Shown here one piece after another: positions 56,368 through 64,000 of a stretch of DNA of 64,000 nt (its first letter is position 1; the number at the start of each line of letters is the position of its first letter). Position numbers and translations under genes: made by a program. This stretch comes from Hsuehochloa calcarea. Lineage: Eukaryota; Streptophyta; Magnoliopsida; Poales; Poaceae. The notes beneath the pieces were generated by a model, which saw only the letters and a list, made by a program, of their open reading frames with translations, was not told where the DNA came from and did not search any database. Location: positions 34,995,662 through 35,059,661 of the forward strand of contig CM070604.1 of assembly GCA_036346395.1 (NCBI GenBank). The letters run 5' to 3'.

Positions 56368-58865
56368 TGTAATATTCCAAAATAAATAAATAAATAAATA
56401 AATAATAATAACGCCTTAAAGGCTTGTGCGTAATTAAGTAAAAGAAGTTTGTTTTAGAGTTTTATGGAGGGGCTAGACTGTGCGAGATATAAAAGGATCG
56501 TGGGAGAATAAAATCTAGAAACCCTAGTAGTTTTACCCTTTTATTTTCTGTGCGCTGCCGGCTCTCTTGATGCCATCACACATGTAGTGTTCCCGCCGGC
56601 TAGCGCCGCGCACCTGCCGCTTCTTGCCGCTCGGCCAGCGCGCAGCCGCCGCATGGTCTCTTGCATGCACCCACCTCAGCGCTTAGTCGTGTACTTGAGA
56701 CCCTTGTCACCCGAGTGCCCAATCGCGTGAAGCCATCTACCGTCGCGTGAAGCCGCCGCTCGCCGTTTCAGTCTTGGACCAGAGACGCCACCTACTCGTG
56801 TGGGAGTCTTCGGTTGGAGGTTTGGCCATCACGTGGAGAATTGGGAGGTTTGCTCTAGCTAGTATTCTTTGTTGTTGTCGATTGACTAGATAGTATTGCC
56901 TCCTTTTCATGCATGCATGTGTTGGCATTAGTAGTTAATGAGTGTGCGCCGCCGCGTTGGTAATTACCTCACGTGAGGCTCTTGCATGCAGGCAGCAAGC
57001 ACTAGAAATTAACTAGCAGTGCAAATTGCTTTGTATGTGTGCGTGTAGACTTGAACAGTAAGGAAGTAGAAGAGAAAGATTAGAAGAAAAGAAGTTGAGA
57101 TCCAAATTCTTGTCGGTAACGATCTGTAATTTTGTATTCTCTCTGTGTTGCTAGGTTAATTAGAGATTATAATCGAGATTAATTAGAGAGGGTTCTATAA
57201 TTTTTAGTCAAAGTGCCGATTAATAGATCTGTTTAGCCTGCTGTTCTGTTGAACAATTTATTCGGGTACCTTAATGGAGAATTTTGGAAATATCACCTAC
57301 TAGTTAATTGTAGATAATTTCGATATCTTTCTATAGAATATTTAATCATGTCGATCGGACAAGTATAATTCGAGTTATGAATTTTGGAAGACTGTTGTCT
57401 TTGTGGTTGTCGTCTTTCGGCGCTGTTTTGGTAGACTGCAGATTAAAAATAGTAATTTGACTAATTAGAGTTTTTGATCTACATGAAAGATGTAGATAAT
57501 TGTCTAAGGGTTCTGTAGAATCCAATAACTCGAATTTTGGTTAGGTAAAACAAAAGTTATGAATTTAGTAAGACCCGCTGTCCCGAAGCTAACAGATCAG
57601 TTTTCTGGGCTAAAAACGGAGGGCTAGATGATTTAATTAGGAGTCTTGGTAATCTTAGAAAATGAGGAGAATTTTGTGTAGAATCCAGAACTGGGTGGTT
57701 TGTCATGATCGGATTTTTGAGTCAAAAGTTACGCTCTTTTTAGTAACAGGACAGCTAGGGGTGACTTTTCGGTACCGGAGAAGCGTGGTATATTTGGGGA
57801 CGGGTAGGAGCGATGTCTATTGATTGCTATTCTTGATGTTGTAGCTTGTATTGAAATTTGAGTATTTAATGTAGGAGAGGAGTCGTGCTTGTTGCCATCT
57901 TCTAGTCAAATCGTGCGTCACAACTAGTAAAGGCAAGTGCATGGTAGACAGCGATCAATGATTGATCACTATTTTCTTTATCTTCTATTACCATTATTGT
58001 TGTGCTTTTATTTTATTTAATTGCAAACAATGGAATGGTGTGGTTATATCTTTGTTGACAATCATGAGAAAAAGTTGGATATGATTAATATAATGGAATT
58101 TGCATTTTTCATGCATAAGCATCTTTGCATATGAGCAGGTGATCATAAATGATCACAACTCCACGAGAGTGGAGGAGGTCCCCGATCCTTGTGGAGGAAC
58201 GGGCTTAAGAGTGAATGTTGTCGCGAGCATTCACTCATGCTATACCGGTATACGCGAAAGAAGTGCATGTGGACATGTAGATTAGAGTTGCATTCATATA
58301 TAAGACTAGTGGGTGTTAAACAAAGGGAAGATAACAACATGAGAATATCAATAGAAGTACATGTGATGATAATGAAGTTATTGAATGTTGTTGATTTATT
58401 ATTGTTCGTTGTATATTGATGTGTTTGCTGAGTCGTGGACTCACCCTTGCTCTTTTGTTATCTTTAGGTGATCTTCGAGGACGCCGTGACTGAGAGCGAG
58501 TAGAGCACATGGATTAGATCCATACTTCAATCACATGATCATTTGGCATAAGAACCTTTTCATTCAATGTTGGATTACTCTTGGACATGTTAGAGGCTGA
58601 ATAAAGTTTAGATCATATTTTGGACTAGATTATTTATTTCAATGATTTGGATTCATTGGTTGATGCTATTTTGGATCATTTACCTGGTTATATTTCCCCT
58701 TGCTTATTTATTATCGCTTGATCCATAATTATGCATGTTCTTTGTGTTCCATGGATATGTTTATTGATGTTTTCCTTGCTGTAATTTTATAGTGTGTCGA
58801 TAATTACTAGTTTGGAAGAGTAGTTTAGTGGCATTCCAGGCTCAGTGTTGGGCTGGGGTGTTACA
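56368..58865 (+). repeat. 3' LTR of element C
   Basis: 2,498 bp, TGTAATATTCC to GGGCTGGGGTGTTACA. AAAT microsatellite at the start, TATAAAAG at 56,488-56,495, donor-like TCGGTAACG (GT at 57,116), hairpin 58,209-58,236, palindrome TATACCGGTATA 58,241-58,252, acceptor-like TTATCTTTAG ending 58,467. Confidence 0.95.
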
Positions 58866-58890
58866 CTAATTTGTTACATGCGTAGTGTAG

Positions 58891-59610
58891 ATGGATCGAA
58901 ACTGGATGTACGGTGTGAACCGTGTGAGTCAAGAGTACATTAATGGCGTGGTTGCTTTTAAAAGAGCCACGAAAGGTGATATGTTGAAGAAGGGGATAAA
59001 ATTTATGTCTTGTCAGTGCATTGATTGCGTAATCAAGATGTTTAACAACGCGGCGCAGATCGAAGCGCACTTGATTCGAAGGGGTTTCAAAAAAGGGTAC
59101 ACATGTTGGAGCAGTCACGGTGAAGAGCAGATTATACCAGAAGTTAATAATCACGACATCGTTGAGGAAGTCAACGATTTGCCGGATGTGGACTGTGCTT
59201 TTGATGAGGATAGGTGGCATGATGACAATCTGGATCAGATGCTACGCGACGCAGAAGAGAACTATAGTGAGAGAGAGTTTTGTAAATTCGAGGGCTTAAG
59301 GGAGGACTCGGTGAGACCTTTGTTCCCTGGCTGCAAACTGGGTTACACAAGGTTGTCTACCGTGCTTGAACTGCTGAAATTGAAGGCAAGCAATCGTTGG
59401 TCCGATAAGAGTTTTACGGCGTTGTTAGGTCTCCTAGCGGACATCCTTCCGAAGGGAAACGTGTTGCCCAGCACCACCTATCAAGCAAAGAAGGTTATTT
59501 GTCCATTGGGAATGGAAGTAGAAAGAATACATGCATGTCCGAACGATTGTATCATTTACCGTAAAGAGTATGCAGACATGCATGTATGTCCCGTGTGCAA
59601 AGTATCCTGA
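58891..59610 (+). pseudogene. CACTA TNP2-like transposase, N-terminal part
   Basis: A 239-codon frame beginning MDRNWMYGVNRVSQEYINGV, the typical start of plant TNP2 transposases, with a Cys/His finger region (CQCIDC, RRGFKKGYTCWSSHGEE), an acidic middle and LFPGCKLGYTRLSTVLELLK, then CPNDCIIYRKEYADMHVCPVC. It ends in TGA right after CPVCKVS, where related proteins continue. The start is supported by the acceptor-like site directly upstream. The protein would bind element ends and catalyse cut-and-paste transposition. Confidence 0.9.
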
Positions 59611-60723
59611 TAAAAGCATCAAAATACTGCTAAGGTGAAGCAAGGACCTCCCGCTAAGATGTTGTGGTATCTGCCTGTAATCCCACGTTTGAAGCGTTTA
59701 TTTGCGAACCCAAAGGAGGCAAGATTGTTGCGTTGGCACTCAGAGGAGCGTAAGAGAGATGGAAAGCTAAGACACCTGCGATTACGCCAAAGGAGAAACT
59801 TCGATCGAGCTTCGTAGAGTTCGGTGCGGAACCGAGGAACATAAGGTTAGGGTTGAGTACGGATGGAATGAATCCTTTCGGTAACATGAGCATGCCGACA
59901 TAGCACTGCCCGTGAATCTATGTATGTACAACCTTCCTCCTTGGTCGTATGAAGCGGAAGTACATTTTGATGTCACTAATTATCCGAGGGCCGAGCAACA
60001 CAGGAATGATATTGATGTGTACCTAGCACCATTCTTTGGAAGATCTTGTGACACTATGGAGCGAAGGGTGCAGTGTATGGGATGCGTACAAACTAGAGAA
60101 CTTCACTTTACACGCCATGTTGTTCTGCACCATCAATGATTTTCCTGCCCTTGGTAACCTGTCGGGCTTCAGTACAAAAGGAGCCAAAGCCTGTCCGCAC
60201 TGCTTACATGCTACGGAGAGTGTATGGCTTAACAACTCGCGCAAAACTGTGTATATACGTCACCGTAGGTTCCTTCCCAGGAGTCACCCATACCGCAAGA
60301 TGCATAAACAATTCGACAGAAATAAGGAGGACGGTTCAGTTTCAAGGGCTTTTAGTGGGAAAGAGGTCTATGATATGGTTAAGGATATCGATGTTGTGCT
60401 TGGGAAGGGACGTAAATTAAGAACCCGTGAGAAGAACATCTGGAAGAAGCGGCCAATTTTTTGGGACTTGCCTTATTGGGAGCACTTAGAAGTTCGCCAC
60501 TGCATCGACGTCATGCACGTAGAGAAGAATGTATGTGATAGCTTGATTGGTCTCTTGCTGAACATTAGTGGTAAAACAAAGGATGGTGTTAACGCACGGC
60601 GTGACTTGGTCGATATGAATATAAGGACCGAGTTAGCATTGAAAGAGACCGATACAGGACGAACGTACCTTCCCCCAGCTTGCTACACTCTGTCCAAGGC
60701 CGAGAGAAATGAACTGTGCTAGA
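59611..60723 (+). pseudogene. CACTA TNP2-like transposase, catalytic part
   Basis: Frame pieces: 59,635-59,817 (KMLWYLPVIPRLKRLF), then after a shift NIRLGLSTDGMNPFGN (about 59,838-59,885), whose Asp is the first acidic residue of the family core. A damaged stretch follows at 59,890-60,040. Then 60,036-60,722 (228 codons) carries TINDFPALGNLSGFSTKGAK and HCIDVMHVEKNVCDSLIGLL with the second core Asp. It stops at TAG 60,721 in front of SLHGVKVPSGYS. At least two frameshifts plus this stop make it inactive. Confidence 0.88.
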
Positions 60724-61220
60724 GCTTGCATGGTGTGAAAGTCCCGTCTGGTTACTCCGCTAACATTAAGAAACTTGTTTCTATGCAAGATTTGAAATTA
60801 ATTGGTATGAAGTCACATGATTGTCGTGTGCTGATGACACAAATGCTTCCTGTTGCAATTAGGAGTATCTTACCGAACAAGGCCCGAGTGGCAATCTTAA
60901 GGTTGTGTTATTTCTTCAACTCAATTGCTCAGAAGGTCATCGATCCCCAAGGACTAGATGCTCTGCAGGCCGACGTGGTGACGACTCTGTGTCATCTTGA
61001 GATGTATTTCCCTCTGTCATTTTTCGATATCATGGTCCATCTCATTGTTCACCTTGTGAAAGAGATAAAGATATGCGGCCCTGTGTTTCTACGTCATATG
61101 TACCCGTTCGAGAGGTACATGGGAATTCTCAAGTCCTACGTACGGAATCGATCTCGACCGGAGGGCAGCATCATCGAAGGTTATGCAACGAAAGAGGTCA
61201 TTGAGTTCTGCGTCGACTAA
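60724..61220 (+). pseudogene. CACTA transposase, DUF4218-like part
   Basis: Readable as one frame: HGVKVPSGYSANIKKLVSMQ, KSHDCRVLMTQMLPVAIRSI, then LEMYFPLSFFDIMVHLIVHL and YMGILKSYVRNRSRPEGSII. These match the DUF4218 domain that follows the catalytic core in plant TNP2 proteins. It ends TAA at 61,218-61,220 within FCVDYMA-type sequence, another inactivating change. Confidence 0.88.
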
Positions 61221-62072
61221 ATGGCTCAGGTGGATCCGATTGGTGTGCCTATATCTCGTCATGAGGGGAGACTAGAAGGTATCGGGACCATTGGAAGGAA
61301 ATCAATCACTCCCGATCTGGATACGTACGCTCAAGCCCATTTCACGGTCTTGCAACACATGACCCAAGTGTCCCCGTACATCGACGAGCACAAAGACATG
61401 GTACGTCAACAGAATCCAGACCGGTCGGAGGTTTGGATCACGAGAGAGCACAACCGTCGGTTCAACGAATGGTTAAAGGTGCGAATCACTGGGAGGTCAT
61501 CAAGTGATGATACGCTGCTATGGTTGGCAAGAGGGCCATAATTTACAATTGTCACATAGCAAGGATACGATATAAATGGGTACACATTTTATACGGTAGC
61601 TCAGGATAGGAAGAGCACAGTGCAGAACAGCGGTGTCCGCATAGATGCATTCAGTACCGATGGGCTGAGAAGCTCGTACTATGGGCAAATAGAGGAGATA
61701 TGGGAGCTCGACTACGTGCTTTTCAAGATCCCCCTATTTCGGTGCCGTTGGGTCCATCTCCCACAGGTGAAGGTTGACAAGTACGGTGTCACTATCGTGG
61801 ACCTCGAACGTGTCGGATACAAAGATAAACCATTCGTACTGGCTAACCAAGTTGTTCAAGTCTTCTATGTAACCGACCCGGCAAATAAGAAGCGCCACGT
61901 AGTTCTTCATGGAAAAAGGAGGATTGTCGGAGTTGAGAATGTAGTGGACGAGGAAGAATACAAGCAATTTGACGAGTTGCCACCTTTCGGAGACGGATCG
62001 CTCGAGGAAGAATCCAAAGAGGAAGCTAGCTATATGCGCGTCGATCATCATGAAGGGCTGTATTTTAATTAA
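61221..62072 (+). pseudogene. CACTA transposase, C-terminal DUF4216-like part
   Basis: 61,221-61,541 carries GVPISRHEGRLEGIG and the spacer. After stops around 61,540-61,560, 61,560-62,072 carries GYDINGYTFYTVAQD, YYGQIEEIWELDYV, VTIVDLERVGYKDKPFVLAN and VFYVTDPANKKRHVVLHGKR, matching the DUF4216 domain. The natural end seems to be TAA at 62,070-62,072 after an acidic tail. An AT-rich 3' UTR follows to about 62,250. Confidence 0.85.
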
Positions 62073-62264
62073 GAATTTACTCCATTGTAATTAATTAATT
62101 TATTCCATTGTCATGTGTTAATGTGTTATGGACTTGTGATCTTTAATATTGATGTCAATGTGGATATTCATGGTAATGTTGAGTTGAATTAGATATGAAC
62201 TTTTGAACTCAAACTTGTCATCATATCGCTTATCCAAATAGCTCATACATCTTGTTGTGGGGAT

Positions 62265-62555
62265 ATCACGAGCGGTTTTAGAATAGAGCCGTCAGTGATA
62301 ATGAATCCTGACGGTTATTTTATAAAACCATTCGTGATATGCACACATCACGCACGGTTTTTAGTAGAACCGCTGCGTGATGGTGCATATCACGACAGTT
62401 CTTTCTTAGAACCGCTGCGTGATGTGTGCATAGCACGACGCGGGTCTTTCTTAGAACCGTCATGATGTATTCATATCACGAGCGGTTATTACCTAGAACC
62501 GCTCGTGATATGAATATCACGAGCGGTTCTACGAAAGAACCGTCGTGATGTTATC
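62265..62555. repeat. CACGAGCGGTTC repeat array
   Basis: About a dozen units of ATCACGAGCGGTT and the shorter ATCACGACGGTTC, alternating orientation, forming adjacent hairpins with CGGTTCTA/TAGAACCG stems. It is the same class of subterminal repeat as in E1 and the left end of E2 but dominated by the AGCGG variant. No terminal CACTA/TAGTG is adjacent. Confidence 0.85.
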
Positions 62556-62918
62556 TTTATAAGGCCGGACCGCTAGGGTTTTGCACTTATTCTTCACCTC
62601 TCCCGCCCCTTATTTCCAAATCCGGCCGTTGCTCGCCTCCGGTTCCTCGGTCTTGCTCCTGCGCCTCGGCCCGCCTCGGTTCTGCGCGCCTCCCTCGGCG
62701 ATCTCCGCCTCCTCCTTCGCCGGCGGCGGCAAGGCCGGCGCCGCTGCGTCGCCTCCGCGCCTCGGCCGCCTTAGCCGGTCGCTCCGCTCCCGGCTTGACT
62801 CGGCGCCTCTGCGCGCCGACCTCGCTCCGCTCGGCCCCGGCACCGCCGGCGTCGCCTCTACTCCACCGGCTCGCCCTCGGCTGCTCCTGGCCCGATCTCC
62901 TACCCGTGGTACTCCTAG

Positions 62919-63042
62919 TTGCATCTACCTAGTTGATCTGGATTACATGATGCTTATCAATTCTTGAGATGTCCTGTATTTAGATTCCTTGATGCTTCTT
63001 GTTTTTACTTACATATAAGGTTAAAGTTTGTTCTGCACGAAA
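62919..63042 (+). repeat. Direct repeat, copy 1
   Basis: TTGCATCTACCTAGTTGATC to GTTCTGCACGAAA. It recurs 503 bp downstream with a 27-30 bp insertion near its end. Confidence 0.9.
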
Positions 63043-63421
63043 TTTGTTCTGATATGGAAATGAGTAAGTTGCCCATGCACAACTGATGTTGGTTGAGTAA
63101 GTTGGGGCATGGTTTGCGGTGGCTGGTTTTGGATACGCTGATGTGTATTAGTTTGTGTGTGCTATAGCCTATATGTATGCACTGAGGTCAGTCCCACTGT
63201 GGATTTTGGGTCTATTTTTGGATAGCACATAACCTATTAGTGCCAAAACATATAAAATGAAGTACCGAACTTACCCTCTTAGCTTGTTTTGAACCCAAGA
63301 ATTGGTACCCCTTGGGCATTTGTTCAATTGATGTGTTTAGTCTTGGATATTGCAGTTTGTTGCTAAGAAATTTACACATTGCTTGCTGGATGTTTGCGTG
63401 TGTCATGCATTTGGAGACAAT

Positions 63422-63575
63422 TTGCATCTACCTAGTTGATCTGGATTACATGATGCTTATCAATTCTTGAGATGTCCTGTATTTAGATTCCTTGCTGCTT
63501 CTTGTTTTTTACTTACATATAGAACATATGAATTACATAGATAACCTATAAGGTTAAAGTTTGTTCTGCACGAAA
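63422..63575 (+). repeat. Direct repeat, copy 2
   Basis: Second copy of the segment at 62,919; carries the extra block GAACATATGAATTACATAGA before TAAGGTTAAAG. Confidence 0.9.
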
Positions 63576-64000
63576 ATGATGACTGCACTAAAACATTTTC
63601 AAGTTGTAATGTTACTAGTATGTTTGATACATTAATTATGTTTTTTAAGTCAAGTCAAATGAATTTCAAGAGCGTCACCAATTGTAATGTTCATACGTGT
63701 ATCTGATATGGAAATGAAATGTGAAGTCGAGTACAGGGAAGTTTGAAATTCAAAAGATATCAACTTAAACATTTATGCATTTGAACTTTGAAGGAATGAC
63801 TAGAAACTACCTAGATTTTTTTTTAACTTCAGTTAAAGCAAAGTGTGTAGTACGAATCAGGGTCCAAGGTCTAAGCTGGCTCTTGTAGTTTATATGATGC
63901 GTCTAATTGTGCCTCCTCCGCCTTTACAGGCTGCTGCTTTTCTTCTTTGGCATGGTGTCTCCTTCTTCTTTGGTGGGCTCAGTGCGAGGTTGAACCCACC

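Larger units (their letters stand above)
53097..58865 (+). mobile_element. Gypsy element C, 5'-deleted, inserted in E2
   Basis: TSD CTAAT at 53,092-53,096 and 58,866-58,870 shows one insertion event. The 3' LTR (56,368-58,865) is complete, but only the first about 270 bp of the 5' LTR remain. The rest of that LTR, PBS, gag and most of protease were deleted. Pol is broken by stops and frameshifts. It is close kin of element B. Confidence 0.95.
52617..58890 (+). other. 5' leader and interrupted intron of the E2 transposase gene
   Basis: A CCGCCTCTGCCG-rich leader (52,620-52,765) ends in a splice-donor-like GAAGGTATCG (GT at 52,768). The sequence becomes AT-rich, and CGTAGTGTAG immediately before the ATG at 58,891 is a fitting acceptor. 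A small extra exon around 52,945-53,034 is possible. Element C (53,097-58,865) occupies most of the intron. This layout is inferred from sequence signals only. Confidence 0.5.
52285..64000 (+). mobile_element. CACTA transposon E2, left part (continues past window)
   Basis: Left terminus CACTACTACAAAACAGGC at 52,285, inserted in the LTR of element D. A subterminal repeat array, TATA box, leader with intron and a TNP2-like transposase gene in plus orientation follow. Gypsy element C is inserted in the leader intron. I do not find a TAGTG right end that fits the left terminus, so the element probably ends outside the window; its TSD (ACT at 52,282-52,284 expected) cannot be checked. Confidence 0.8.
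62556..64000 (+). other. Promoter-like and non-coding region after the CACTA array
   Basis: TTTATAAGGCCGG at 62,557-62,569 is TATA-like and is followed by a very GC-rich stretch (62,590-62,920) whose 128-codon frame is Ala/Pro/Ser/Arg-rich without a known domain. The rest is AT-rich, with a long direct repeat (62,919-63,042 and 63,422-63,575). No gene is supported. Array, TATA and GC-rich leader repeat the layout of the left end of E2. Confidence 0.5.

Noticed and set aside
62250..62270. CTTGTTGTG at 62,253-62,262 as a possible right end (TAGTG) of E2
   Set aside because: It does not end in TAGTG, does not complement the E2 left terminus, and subterminal repeats continue beyond it on the right.
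62581..62967. 128-codon Ala/Pro/Arg-rich frame
   Set aside because: GC-rich leader-like DNA with long frames on both strands (62,610-62,924 minus as well); no domain.

Overview
This window looks like intergenic DNA of a flowering plant, most likely a grass (Poaceae). It consists almost entirely of transposable elements nested inside one another. I find no convincing host gene, tRNA gene or rRNA gene. The grass assignment is an inference from the element types: Ty3/gypsy chromoviruses with 2-4 kb LTRs, a Sirevirus-like Copia element with CGGTCCGACCG-rich LTRs, and TNP2-type CACTA transposons. The species cannot be fixed from the sequence alone.

Two nests are fused at about 27,790. Left nest (1-27,791): an old minus-strand gypsy polyprotein F (15,423-17,591) is interrupted by a plus-strand LTR G (6,986-7,509 and 15,340-15,422). 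G is itself split by a complete gag-only Copia/Sirevirus-like element (7,510-15,334, TSD TCACT). Left of G is a pair of related LTRs in opposite orientation, A (+, 2,766-4,806) and A' (-, 4,896-6,985), and the 3' end of element A. F is also interrupted by element X (17,592-27,791), a gypsy-type element with 3.9 kb LTRs whose right LTR is broken off inside a long alternating purine-pyrimidine tract.

Right nest (27,789-64,000): element D is a minus-strand gypsy element spread over 38,899-52,284 and internally deleted. It has received element B (minus gypsy, 27,789-38,898, itself carrying a solo LTR S1 with TSD AGAAC), a young 2.0 kb gag-only Copia (40,954-42,971, TSD CGACA), a non-autonomous CACTA element E1 (44,569-46,267, TSD AAG), a second solo LTR S2 (46,564-50,143, TSD TATGC), and a CACTA element E2 that starts at 52,285 and runs past the end of the window. 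E2 carries a broken TNP2-like transposase gene (58,891-62,072). Its 5' leader intron holds gypsy element C (53,097-58,865, TSD CTAAT).

Functionally this is decayed mobile DNA. The only clearly intact element-type reading frame is the 296-codon gag at 41,306-42,196. The gypsy pol genes of A, B, C, D and F all carry stops, frameshifts, deletions or insertions. All target-site duplications, junctions and repeats quoted were read by eye from the sequence. Family names rest on recognised motifs, not on database searches.
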